This document shows positions 25,804 to 34,137 of a stretch of 64,000 bases of DNA, piece by piece (the first letter of the stretch is position 1; every line of letters begins with the position of its first letter). Location: positions 124,001 to 188,000 of the forward strand of contig JAJEHD010000010.1 in NCBI GenBank assembly GCA_022819505.1, written 5' to 3'. Source of the DNA: Acidimicrobiia bacterium (GTDB lineage: Bacteria > Actinomycetota > Acidimicrobiia > Acidimicrobiales > Aldehydirespiratoraceae). The position numbers were made by a program, and so were the translations under genes. The notes below the pieces were generated by a model. That model saw only the letters and a program-made list of their open reading frames with translations. It did no database searches and was not told where the DNA came from.

Positions 25804-28800
25804 ATGGACCACAGCCGCGTGCCTCCAGCCGGTGTGCGGGGCAACGACTGGCGCAAGCTGTCAGTGGCGGCCCCGGACGGCTTCGAGCCGGAGTTGCCGG
25901 TGTCAGTCGTGATCGCCTACTACGAGGCGCCGGAAGCGCTGGAGCTCACGCTGGCCGCTCTCGAAGGACAGACCTACCCGCAGGAGTTGTTCGAGGTGGT
26001 GATCGTCGACGACGGGTCTCGCACGCCCCTGGCCGCGCCGACCTCCAGTCCCCTGGAGGTCAGGGTGGTGCACCAGGAGGACCGGGGCTTCGGCCTGGCC
26101 CGGGCCCGCAATACCGGAGCGAGGGCCGCGAACTCCGAGATCCTCGTCTTCCTGGACTGCGACATGATGCCCGAGGCGGATTGGCTGGCCGAGCACGCCC
26201 GCTGGCACCATGCCGCCAACGACGTTCTCACGCTGGGATTCCGGAATCACGTCGAGGTCGACGGGATAGACGCCGCCATGGTGCGGACCAGGCCGGGATC
26301 ACTGGCCGAGCTGTTCGACGGGCGGCCGACCGAGCGCCCCGAGTGGATCGAGTACCACATGACCCGGACCCGCGGCCTCACCTCCGACGACGACGACCTC
26401 TTCCGGATGGTGACCGGCGGGAACCTGGGCGTCTCGCGCTCCTTCTTCGAGTACGCGGGCGCCTATGACGAGTCGTTCACCCAATGGGGAGGCGAGGACA
26501 CCGAGTTCGGCTACCGGGCCTTCGTCCGGGGAGGCCTGCTGGTGCCGGTCCCCGACGCCATGTGCTGGCACCAGGGTGCGGGAGCGAAGCCAAGCGACAC
26601 CGAGTCGGCCAGTCTGGAGCTCCAGCAGGCCAAGCTGTCCCAGATCATCGCAATCGAGGGCTTCAGGCACTCGGTTCCGGGGCGGAGCTTCACCGTTCCC
26701 CGATTCGTGGTCACCGTCGAACCGGGTGACCCCGACGCGCAGCGGTCCACCGCCGAGCAGGTGCTCGCCGGCAAGGTCCACGACCTCGTCGTGTGGATCG
26801 CCGAGCCGGACGGCACAGCCGATGACGCGGGCCGGGAGCGGCTTCGCCGCCTTCTGGCCAGCGACCCCAGGGTACGGTTCGGTCCTGCCCGCCAGGCAGT
26901 CGAAGCCATCCCGGCCGCGCCTTTCCACGTGTCGGTTCCAGCCGGCGCGACCGTCGACTCGAGCGTGGTCGAACGCCTGCGCCGAGAGTTGGGGCACGCC
27001 GCCCGGGCGGCACGGACGCTGCCCGGAGGTGAAACGGCCCAGATCGCGCGGGCTCGCCACCTGCATCGGGCCGCCCGCCTAGACATGAGCCTGGAGGACT
27101 ACACCCAACTGTTCCCCGACGACCGGCCGGCCAGCACACCCCGGATCCTCGGCAAGCTCGGCCGGATCATCGTGGGCACAGGCCGCGACGCCCGTCGAGT
27201 TCGTAGCCCATCCGACGCCCTCAACCTGGCCCGCTCTCTGTCGGCGTTGCTGGCAAACGCCGCACGCTGGAGGATCCGCAGAGTCGCGGGAAAGCTGCGG
27301 TGGTCGATCCGCAGACTACGGAGAACGGCCCGCAAGCGGCAGCTCGCTGGCAAGCGGCTCGCGTACCGGACGGCCAAGAAGGCCATGCAGCCGAGACGGC
27401 CACCGGACCATCATGACGACGAGTTGCAGCCAGCCCAATACCGGCTCGGCCCGGAGATAGCTTCGGTGGGACCGCGTGCTGAGACCGTCCTCGCGGCGTC
27501 AGGCCGCATCACCAGCGAGGTCGGGCCGCACACCGAGGCGTTGATCGTGGACACGCCCGAGCACGCCCGCGGAGCCGGCTCCGACACGCCCGCGGTCGTG
27601 GTCGCCCTCTCGGAATCGGATCCACGAGCCTCGGTGGCCGCGTTCGACGCCGAAGGCCTGAATCCTCTGAACTGGCCGGTGGATCACAGCGGGCACGGGG
27701 TCGCACTGGGCCCGCCTGAACTCGTGACGAGCGCCAAGAGACCGCCGCACGGGGTGAGCCCAGAACAACGAACGGTGTGCCAGCGCGCCCACCATGTCGT
27801 AGACACGGCCGCCTATCACGATGACACCCTCACCAGGGCGGGCACGCTGGCCGTTCTGGCAGCTGTCGGCGCGGTCGTGCACATCGCCGACAACAGCGCC
27901 GACCTGTACCACCGCTTGGGATCGGAGCTCTACGGACTCATGATCGACGATCGCATCGTCTCCGCGGACCCCCACCAGCGGGAGGCGTTCAGCGTGGCCA
28001 TGCGCCGCAGCGCGCTGCGTGACCACTCGTTGCGAGCCCGGGTCCGCCAGTTGCTGGCCCCGGCCGGCCTGTGCGGCCCGCCGCTGCCTGCCGTCTCGAT
28101 CCTCCTCGCGTCCAGGCGCCCCGAGCAGGTGAAGGCGGCCATCGATGCGGTTGCCGCCCAGACCTATCCCCGATTCGAGCTGATGCTCGCACTCCACGGC
28201 GACGGATTCGACCGCAACGGGATCGACCGCAGGCTGCACGATCTGGACCATCCCGCCCAGGTCATCGAGGCGCCCGGGCACCTCCCGCTGGGCGCGGTGC
28301 TAAACGCGGCCGCCGGCGAGGCGTCGGGATCACTGCTGACCAAGTTCGACGACGACGACCTGTACGGGCCCGACCACCTGTGGGACCTCGTCCTTGCCCA
28401 CGAGTACTCCCGGGCCCCGCTGGTGGGCAAGGGCGCGGAGTTCGTCTACCTCGAGGGCTCCGATGTCACCCTGCGCCGCTTCCGGGGCGGCGGCGAGCGC
28501 TACATCACCACCCAGAGCATCGCCGGAGGCGCGCTGATGATCACCAGGCACTGCTTCGATGAGGTGCTCGGCTGGCGCCCGATCCCCCGCAGCGTCGACC
28601 AGGCCCTTATCGCCGATGTGGTCGACGGGGGCCACCGCGCCTACCGCACCCACGGCATGGGCTACGTGCTGGTGCGCCACGGCGAGGGCCACACGTGGCA
28701 GGCCGACGACGACTACTTCCTGGCCCAGGCCCACGAGACCCGCTCGGGATGCGACCTCGCCTTCGCCGGGATCGCGCCGCCGGGGTCGCCTGACAGCTAG
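25804..28800 (+). CDS. Giant two-domain GT2 glycosyltransferase (copy 2)
   Basis: This protein of about 998 residues is a full-length paralog of that at 17062-20133. The N-terminal GT2 domain has VSVVIAYYEAPEALELTL, VFLDCDMMPEADW, FTQWGGEDTEFGYRAF and MCWHQGAG. The C-terminal GT2 domain from about residue 760 has VSILLASRRPEQVKAAI, KFDDDDLYGPDHLWDLVL and LVRHGEGHTW. The central region is unusually rich in arginine (residues 460-530), giving a strongly basic linker. ATG at 25804 begins MDHSRVPPAGVRGNDW, which aligns with the paralog's VRGNDWRSL region; a GTG at 25780 is an alternative. The gene ends seven bases before the convergent flippase gene. Confidence 0.78.
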   Translation: MDHSRVPPAGVRGNDWRKLSVAAPDGFEPELPVSVVIAYYEAPEALELTLAALEGQTYPQELFEVVIVDDGSRTPLAAPTSSPLEVRVVHQEDRGFGLARARNTGARAANSEILVFLDCDMMPEADWLAEHARWHHAANDVLTLGFRNHVEVDGIDAAMVRTRPGSLAELFDGRPTERPEWIEYHMTRTRGLTSDDDDLFRMVTGGNLGVSRSFFEYAGAYDESFTQWGGEDTEFGYRAFVRGGLLVPVPDAMCWHQGAGAKPSDTESASLELQQAKLSQIIAIEGFRHSVPGRSFTVPRFVVTVEPGDPDAQRSTAEQVLAGKVHDLVVWIAEPDGTADDAGRERLRRLLASDPRVRFGPARQAVEAIPAAPFHVSVPAGATVDSSVVERLRRELGHAARAARTLPGGETAQIARARHLHRAARLDMSLEDYTQLFPDDRPASTPRILGKLGRIIVGTGRDARRVRSPSDALNLARSLSALLANAARWRIRRVAGKLRWSIRRLRRTARKRQLAGKRLAYRTAKKAMQPRRPPDHHDDELQPAQYRLGPEIASVGPRAETVLAASGRITSEVGPHTEALIVDTPEHARGAGSDTPAVVVALSESDPRASVAAFDAEGLNPLNWPVDHSGHGVALGPPELVTSAKRPPHGVSPEQRTVCQRAHHVVDTAAYHDDTLTRAGTLAVLAAVGAVVHIADNSADLYHRLGSELYGLMIDDRIVSADPHQREAFSVAMRRSALRDHSLRARVRQLLAPAGLCGPPLPAVSILLASRRPEQVKAAIDAVAAQTYPRFELMLALHGDGFDRNGIDRRLHDLDHPAQVIEAPGHLPLGAVLNAAAGEASGSLLTKFDDDDLYGPDHLWDLVLAHEYSRAPLVGKGAEFVYLEGSDVTLRRFRGGGERYITTQSIAGGALMITRHCFDEVLGWRPIPRSVDQALIADVVDGGHRAYRTHGMGYVLVRHGEGHTWQADDDYFLAQAHETRSGCDLAFAGIAPPGSPDS

Positions 28801-28807
28801 CGAGTAG

Positions 28808-30043
28808 CTAGGCCTCCCGGCGGTGGGCGGCGTACTCCAGATTGAGCAGGCTGCCCGCCACCAGTGAGCCGGCCAGCACCGCGGCCACCAACCCCAGCTC
28901 CACCCGCAGGAACGGCTCCAGGTCGAAGCTGACCGTCGCTGCGAAGGCGGCGATCCCCGCGACCCATCCGGCCACCGCCAGCCGGGTGTGCCCCAGCGCG
29001 ACCAGTCCCAGCGTCAGCGACAGCATCAGCATCAGGCCCCCGCCGCTGGCGGCCAGCAGGGCCATGTCGGTGCGGCCCAGTTCGTCGCCGAACACGATCC
29101 GCACTACGAGCGGTCCGATGGCCGCGGCTACCACGGTCGTCGCCGCGGCCGCGGCCCCGACCGCGGCCACGATCTTGATCTGCATGTTGCGGAACCCGAC
29201 CAGGTCGCCGTGGCCGGCCAGGGTGGCCAGGCTGGGCAGAAGGCTCGCCTTCACCGCCTGGAAGAAGAACAGCGGGATCCGGGCGATGAGCATGCCGTTG
29301 AGGAACACGCCTGGAGCCTCGGGTCCAAGCTCGTCGCCGCTCGCGATGTCCACCGCCACCGGCCCAACGTTTAGGATGAACGCCTCACCGATGCTGGCGA
29401 CCAGCAGGTATCCCATGGCCGGTGTGAGCTCCCGGTACGAGGCCGGCGGCCCGGGACTCACAAAGGGCCGGGGGCCTGCGGCCACCACCGCGGCGGCGAC
29501 CAGCGCGAAGGCGATGGCCAGGCCGTAGGCGCCGACTGCGGCCACGCCGGCCAGGGCCAGGGCCACGGCCACGGCCATGCGGGCGCCTCCCTCCACCATG
29601 AAGTACCAGGCGTACCGGTCGAAGAGATGCCGCCCGCCCAGGATTCCCCGCACCAGTTGGGTGCCGGCGAAGGCCCCCAGGGCCAGCACCAGAGCCACCA
29701 GCAGCTCGGGCCGGTCGTCGAGCAGGCCATCGAGTCCCAGCGGCCAGGCCACCAGCAACCCGGCGGTCACCAGCATGAACTGCACCGCTCCGAGCACTCC
29801 GGCCCGCTGCAGCACCGGAGCGCTCCCCACTCCCCGGCTGGCCCGATCAGCGGTGGCTCGGGCCACTTCCTGCTCCAGCGGCTGGAACAGGCCGAAGCCG
29901 CCGATGTTGACGAGGGCCCACAGCACGGCCAGGCCTCCGTAGCCCTCGTCGCCCAGGGCGTGCCCGGCCACCACGAGGTACCCGTAGGTCGTGAGCCCGT
30001 TGACGACGAGACCCCAGAAGATCCCGGAGGTACCGAGGGGCAA
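28808..30043 (-). CDS. Wzx-like polysaccharide flippase (MOP superfamily)
   Basis: This 411-residue protein is almost wholly hydrophobic, with about 12 predicted helices, and has the look of MOP/MATE-type flippases (GLVVNGLTTYGYLVVAGHAL at the start, FLNGMLIARIPLFFFQAVKA in the middle). It would flip lipid-linked repeat units to the outer face. The first in-frame start is TTG at 30043, but the frame stays open upstream with plausible sequence (SLKDLRARLLSL) to about 30090 and no ATG or GTG. An AAAGGA lies there before an ATC codon, so the true N-terminus may be longer. It is transcribed against the giant glycosyltransferase gene. Confidence 0.7.
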   Translation of the reverse strand: MPLGTSGIFWGLVVNGLTTYGYLVVAGHALGDEGYGGLAVLWALVNIGGFGLFQPLEQEVARATADRASRGVGSAPVLQRAGVLGAVQFMLVTAGLLVAWPLGLDGLLDDRPELLVALVLALGAFAGTQLVRGILGGRHLFDRYAWYFMVEGGARMAVAVALALAGVAAVGAYGLAIAFALVAAAVVAAGPRPFVSPGPPASYRELTPAMGYLLVASIGEAFILNVGPVAVDIASGDELGPEAPGVFLNGMLIARIPLFFFQAVKASLLPSLATLAGHGDLVGFRNMQIKIVAAVGAAAAATTVVAAAIGPLVVRIVFGDELGRTDMALLAASGGGLMLMLSLTLGLVALGHTRLAVAGWVAGIAAFAATVSFDLEPFLRVELGLVAAVLAGSLVAGSLLNLEYAAHRREA

Positions 30044-30154
30044 CAGGCTCAGCAGACGCGCCCGGAGATCCTTGAGAGAGTGTCCGATGACGCGCGTCCT
30101 TTGTTCCCGAGCGACGGAGCGCCCGGAGTCTAGGAGGCGGCGGGGCCGCGGGAG

Positions 30155-31321
30155 CTAGCCCTGTGAGAGGGTCGGCATGCAGAGGCCGTCGAGTTCGGCC
30201 ACCTGGATGCGGTCGCGGTTGTCGTAGGTGACCTCGTTGGAGGGGTCAACCCGTAGCTTGAACTCGCGGAAGCTCATCTCCAGCGCGTCGAAGGCGACCA
30301 GGCGGCCCCGCAGCGAGTCCCCGACCCCCAGGATCAGCTTGAGGGCCTCCAGGGCCTGCACACTGCCGACGATGCCGGGCAGCACGCCCAGAACCCCGGC
30401 CTCGGCACAGCTCGGGGCCATCTCCGGCGGCGGCGGCTCGGGCAGCATGTCACGGTAGGTGGGCCCGTTGCGGGGATCGAACACGGTGATCTGGCCCTCG
30501 AAACGGAAGATCGACCCGTGCACCACCGGGATGCCGAGCTTCACCGAGGCGTCGTTGAGCAGGTAGCGGCTCGGGAAGTTGTCGGCCCCGTCCACGACCA
30601 CGTCGTAGCCCTCGAGGATCTCCATGATGTTGTCGGCACCCAGCCGGGTGTCGTAGGTGACCACGTTGACATCGGGGTTCAGCGCGGTCAGGGTCTTCTT
30701 GGCCGAGTCCACCTTGCGGTCCCCGACCCGGTCGACGTTGTGGAGGATCTGGCGCTGCAGGTTGGACTCGTCCACCACGTCCATGTCGATGACGCCGATA
30801 GTGCCAACCCCCGCAGCGGCGAGGTACAGGGCCGCCGGGGAGCCGAGCCCGCCCGCGCCGAGCAGCAGGACCTTGGCGTCGAGCAGCTTGATCTGCCCCT
30901 CCTCGCCCACCTCGGGCACCAGCAGGTGGCGCTGGTAGCGGTTGCGCTGGTCCGGAGTCAGGGTGCGGGGGCGCTCCCAGGCCCGCCCCTCGTCCTTCCA
31001 CTTGTTGAAGCCGCCGTCCATCGACACCACGTCGGTGTAGCCCATCTGCTCGAGCGTGACCGCCGCGAACGCCGAGCGCACCCCGCCCGCGCACATGGCC
31101 ACCAACGGGGTGGAACGGTCGGCAATCCGGTTCTCGATGCTCGACTCGAGCTGGCCCCGGGGGATGTGCACCGAGCCGGCGATAGCGCCCTGCTCGTACT
31201 CGTCGGGCTCGCGCACGTCGAGGAGGGTCCAGCCCTCGGCCAGCAGCTCCTCGCCACCGGCGGTGTCGACCTCGCGGATCTCGGACTTGGCCTGCTGCAA
31301 TAGTTCTCTGAAACTCGCCAT
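30155..31321 (-). CDS. Rhodanese-ThiF fusion: sulfur-carrier adenylyltransferase/sulfurtransferase (MoeB/MoeZ-like)
   Basis: This 388-residue protein has a rhodanese domain first (residues 1-115, active-site loop VAMCAGGVRSAF with its cysteine) and an E1-like ThiF/MoeB domain after it (GAGGLGSPAALYLAAAGVG near 152, then SNLQRQILH, DGADNF). This reverses the usual MoeZ/MOCS3 order of ThiF then rhodanese. The zinc CxxC pairs of classical MoeB are not visible: the segment before PSCAEAGVLGVLPGIVG reads TYRDMLPEPPPP. It should adenylate and thiolate a ThiS/MoaD-type carrier for molybdopterin, thiamin or cysteine synthesis. The ATG at 31321 follows a GGAGCGGG Shine-Dalgarno supplied by a dispersed repeat. 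Confidence 0.85.
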   Translation of the reverse strand: MASFRELLQQAKSEIREVDTAGGEELLAEGWTLLDVREPDEYEQGAIAGSVHIPRGQLESSIENRIADRSTPLVAMCAGGVRSAFAAVTLEQMGYTDVVSMDGGFNKWKDEGRAWERPRTLTPDQRNRYQRHLLVPEVGEEGQIKLLDAKVLLLGAGGLGSPAALYLAAAGVGTIGVIDMDVVDESNLQRQILHNVDRVGDRKVDSAKKTLTALNPDVNVVTYDTRLGADNIMEILEGYDVVVDGADNFPSRYLLNDASVKLGIPVVHGSIFRFEGQITVFDPRNGPTYRDMLPEPPPPEMAPSCAEAGVLGVLPGIVGSVQALEALKLILGVGDSLRGRLVAFDALEMSFREFKLRVDPSNEVTYDNRDRIQVAELDGLCMPTLSQG

Positions 31322-31364
31322 TGATTCCCGCTCCTGTTCGCTCCGCTCACGGGCCCGCTCGGGC
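31322..31364 (-). repeat. Dispersed repeat, copy 2 (leader of the rhodanese-ThiF gene)
   Basis: Read on the minus strand, this segment has GGCCCGAGCG, GGCCCGTGAGC, GGAGCGAACA and GGAGCGGGAAT, differing from the copy at 20091-20133 by one inserted G and a few A/G changes. It directly precedes the ATG at 31321 and provides its ribosome-binding sequence. The inner sequence is partly palindromic (CCCGAGCGGGC). Here it is non-coding leader, whereas copy 1 is coding. Confidence 0.65.
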
Positions 31365-31392
31365 CCCGGCCTCGCAAGCTCGGCCTCTGGGC

Positions 31393-31422
31393 CTAAATCC
31401 TACCTGTCTTGTCAGGATTTAG
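31393..31422 (-). terminator. Hairpin spanning the sirtuin stop codon
   Basis: The nine-base arms CTAAATCCT and AGGATTTAG are perfectly complementary around a 12-base loop. The right arm contains the TAA stop of the sirtuin gene (31419-31421). There is no T-run after it on the minus strand, so it is not a textbook intrinsic terminator, but it is well placed to end sirtuin transcription before the rhodanese-ThiF gene 72 bases on. Confidence 0.45.
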
Positions 31423-32201
31423 CCACCCGAGCCTTCCATGCCACAGATGACGGGCAGCACGTCGCTGATGGACCCACCCACCAGCACGTCGGCCAGAGAG
31501 TCGAACTCGGTGGGCTCGCCGTTCACGATCACCAGCCGGGCCCCGGAGTGCACCGCGATCACCGCAGTCCGGTTGATGGGAGACACGGCCAGGGTGGTGC
31601 CCACCGCCAGGAACAGGTCGCACTCGGTCGAGGCCCGCTCGGCCCGGTCCAGGTCGACCGGGTCGAGGCTCTGCCCGAACGACACCGTGGCCGACTTGAG
31701 GATCCAGCCGCACACCGGGCACTCAGGATCCTCCTCACCGGCCCTCACCCGCTCCAGCGCCACCTCGATGTCGTCGCGGTAGTCGCATGCCAGGCACTGC
31801 ACCTTGCGGGTGGTGCCGTGGATCTCCACCACACGCTCGGGGTCGCTACCGGCCCGCTGGTGGAGCTCGTCCACGTTCTGGGTGATCAGCAGATGGAGCT
31901 TGCCCAGCTTCTCCAGATGCACCAGCGCTTCATGTCCCCGGTTGGGCTCGACATCGGCCCACAGCGCACCGGAGGCCCGGCGGGCCCAGTTGCTGCGCCG
32001 GACCTCCGGGTCCGATACGTAGACATTGATGTTGGAGGCCCGCTCGGCCGCGGGGTCCTTGGTCCACAGGCCCTCGGGCCCCCGGAAGTCGGGCAGGCCG
32101 CTGTCGGTGGAGATTCCGGCCCCGGTCAGCACGGTCACACGCTCGGCGGCGTCGACCAGCCGGCGGGCCGCGCCCACCACGTCGGCGGCACCGTTGAGCA
32201 T
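31419..32201 (-). CDS. Sir2-family NAD-dependent protein deacylase
   Basis: This 260-residue sirtuin has the NAD-binding GAGISTDSGLPDFRG near residue 27, TQNVDELHQRAG, the catalytic histidine in VEIHGTTRKVQCLAC, and a zinc site made of CLAC and CPVC. These define the class II/III bacterial CobB-like fold. It removes acetyl or longer acyl groups from lysines, using NAD. ATG at 32201 (MLNGAADVV) is preferred over an upstream start that would add an atypical cysteine-rich N-terminus. It is probably monocistronic, being flanked by a hairpin and a divergent gene. Confidence 0.9.
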   Translation of the reverse strand: MLNGAADVVGAARRLVDAAERVTVLTGAGISTDSGLPDFRGPEGLWTKDPAAERASNINVYVSDPEVRRSNWARRASGALWADVEPNRGHEALVHLEKLGKLHLLITQNVDELHQRAGSDPERVVEIHGTTRKVQCLACDYRDDIEVALERVRAGEEDPECPVCGWILKSATVSFGQSLDPVDLDRAERASTECDLFLAVGTTLAVSPINRTAVIAVHSGARLVIVNGEPTEFDSLADVLVGGSISDVLPVICGMEGSGG

Positions 32202-32294
32202 CAAGTCAGCGTAGCGGCAGGGGTGAAACCGCTCGGCTCGCCACGATCGGCACCCGGAGCACATCCATCAGCCCAACTACACATGAGTTACGGT

Positions 32295-32323
32295 TTGACT
32301 TACATTTGCTGGCTGTCAATACT
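32295..32323 (+). promoter_or_regulatory. Candidate sigma70-type promoter
   Basis: In an AT-rich gap, TTGACT (32295-32300) and AATACT (32318-32323) are separated by 17 bases, resembling -35 and -10 boxes. The element lies about 70 bases before the ATG of the hypothetical gene at 32394. It is predicted by eye only. Confidence 0.4.
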
Positions 32324-32393
32324 GTTTCAATAGCACTTCCCCCTTCAGTTGACGTATCCGCGCTCTTGCGCGCTCTATTTCGGAGAGATTCCA

Positions 32394-33020
32394 ATGACCA
32401 TCACCAGCAAGCACCCGGCGACCATCATCGAGACCGACGTGGTCACTCTCATTCCTTGGACGGATCACCGCAAGGACGTGTTCGGCCACGACCTCAGGTC
32501 GGCATACGTCGAGCAGTTCTGGCTGGGAACGCTCGGGCCATCCACCACTTGGTTCCTGCGACACTGCGCGGCCGTGCTCGAGGACGCCGACGATGTGGCC
32601 GTCAACCTGCGGGAGACGGCCTGCGCCCTGGGCATCGGCTTCGAAGGCGGCTCCCGAAGCGCGATGGTCAAGACCGTCGCTCGTGCCTGCCGCTTCCGGG
32701 CCGCCCGAGCGGTGGGCGCCACGACGTTGGCCGTGCGCCTGCGCCTGCCCCAGCTCAGCCACCGCCAGCTGCAGCGCCTGCCCGCCTCAGTCCAGCAGCG
32801 CCACGAGGAGTACCTCGCCGCGGCCGGAGGGGCCGACGGTGTCAGGCAGCAGCAACTGCGGGCCCGCCGGCTGGCCCTGGGTCTCGTGGAGTGCGGCGAC
32901 AGCCTCAGCGAAGTCGAACTGCAGTTAAGCCGGCTGAAGTTCCATCCGGCCATCGCGGCCGACGCCGTTCGCTGGGCATGGAGCCTTCATCACGGCCGCG
33001 TGCCCTGCGAGGCGGCCTGA
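32394..33020 (+). CDS. Conserved-looking hypothetical protein
   Basis: This 208-residue protein is predicted mostly helical and soluble, with no signal peptide. I do not recognise its family. Residues 60-110 (LRETACALGIGFEGG, then SRSAMVKTVARACRF) could include a helix-turn-helix-like pair, and residues 120-170 have a leucine- and glutamine-rich stretch (LPQLSHRQLQRLP) that resembles DNA- or protein-binding helices. ATG at 32394 is preceded by GGAGAG. A strong AT-rich promoter region stands before it and the phosphotransferase gene follows 50 bases later on the same strand. A regulatory role is possible but unproven. Confidence 0.6.
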   Translation: MTITSKHPATIIETDVVTLIPWTDHRKDVFGHDLRSAYVEQFWLGTLGPSTTWFLRHCAAVLEDADDVAVNLRETACALGIGFEGGSRSAMVKTVARACRFRAARAVGATTLAVRLRLPQLSHRQLQRLPASVQQRHEEYLAAAGGADGVRQQQLRARRLALGLVECGDSLSEVELQLSRLKFHPAIAADAVRWAWSLHHGRVPCEAA

Positions 33021-33070
33021 GAAGGTGCGCACTGATGAAGTAGCGTCGGGGCTCCGACCAGGAGGTGCAA

Positions 33071-34117
33071 ATGGAGCCAGCAATACCGGACGGCATCGAG
33101 GGCATCGACGACGACTGGCTCTCGCAGGCCATGGGTACGCCCGTGCGAATCGCCGCTATGGACGACATCGGCACCGGGGTCGGAATGATCGGCGCTATCT
33201 ACCGGGCGACGCTGGAGGGCGAGTGCCCCGACACCGTGGTCATCAAGCTGCCCGGCCTCGACGAGACGGCCCGCTTCACGGCCCAGATCCTGCGCCTCAA
33301 CATCCGCGAGGTCGGCTTCTACCGGGAGCTGGCCGCCGAGAGCCCCATCCGGGTCCCCCACTGCCACTTCGGCGCCGTCGATGAAGAGACCCACCAGTTC
33401 GTGCTGGTACTGGAGGACGTGGGCTCGTACCGGGCCGTGAGCCAGGTCGAGGGCATGGGCCGGGCCGATGCCGAGCAGGCCGTCGACGAACTGGCCGCCT
33501 GGCACGCCCACTGGTGGGGCAAGGCCGGGCCCATCGTGGAGCGGGGCACCGCGGTCACCATCCGCGATCCCATCTACCCGATGCTGCTGCCCCCGGTGTT
33601 CTCCGACGGCTGGGCCAAGGTCCGGGGGGCCATGAGCGTCCCCCGGTCGGTGGAGACGGTCGCCGACGGCTGGGTGGAGGCCCTGCCCCAGATGCTGGGA
33701 TCGCTGGGCACGGCGCAGAGCACCCTGGTGCACGGCGACTACCGGGCCGACAACATGTTCTTCGACGACGGCGGCCGGGTCGTGCTGCTCGACTTCCAGG
33801 TCATCGGGGAGTCCGTGCCGGTGGGCGACCTGGCCTACTTCGTCACTGGGAGCCTCTCGCCCGCCACCGCCTCGGAGATCGAGCCGGGCCTTTACGAGCG
33901 CTGGCTGCGAGCGCTGGTGGCCGAAGGGGTGCCCGAGTCCGAGACCGGCGGGATGTGGGACATCTACCGGGGAGCGGTGCTGTTCTGCGTCTGCTACCCG
34001 ATGATCGCCGGCGCGGGCATGGACCTCACCGACGAGCGCCAGCGGGGTCTGCTTGAGGCCACTTTCGAGCGCTTCGAACGGGCCGCCGACGAGCTGAGCC
34101 TGACCGACCTGCTCTGA
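33071..34117 (+). CDS. Phosphotransferase of the aminoglycoside/ecdysteroid kinase-like superfamily
   Basis: This 348-residue protein has the kinase-like fold of APH/choline-kinase relatives: a conserved lysine region TVVIKLPGLDETAR, the catalytic loop HGDYRADNMFF near residue 222, and the metal-binding VVLLDFQVIGE near 240. These residues are intact, so it should be an active ATP-dependent small-molecule kinase. The substrate is unknown; in soil and marine actinobacteria such proteins rarely relate to antibiotic resistance. ATG at 33071 has an AGGAGG five bases upstream, which decides against the GTG at 33065. Confidence 0.8.
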   Translation: MEPAIPDGIEGIDDDWLSQAMGTPVRIAAMDDIGTGVGMIGAIYRATLEGECPDTVVIKLPGLDETARFTAQILRLNIREVGFYRELAAESPIRVPHCHFGAVDEETHQFVLVLEDVGSYRAVSQVEGMGRADAEQAVDELAAWHAHWWGKAGPIVERGTAVTIRDPIYPMLLPPVFSDGWAKVRGAMSVPRSVETVADGWVEALPQMLGSLGTAQSTLVHGDYRADNMFFDDGGRVVLLDFQVIGESVPVGDLAYFVTGSLSPATASEIEPGLYERWLRALVAEGVPESETGGMWDIYRGAVLFCVCYPMIAGAGMDLTDERQRGLLEATFERFERAADELSLTDLL

Positions 34118-34137
34118 GGGCCGCGGCCGGCCCCGTC

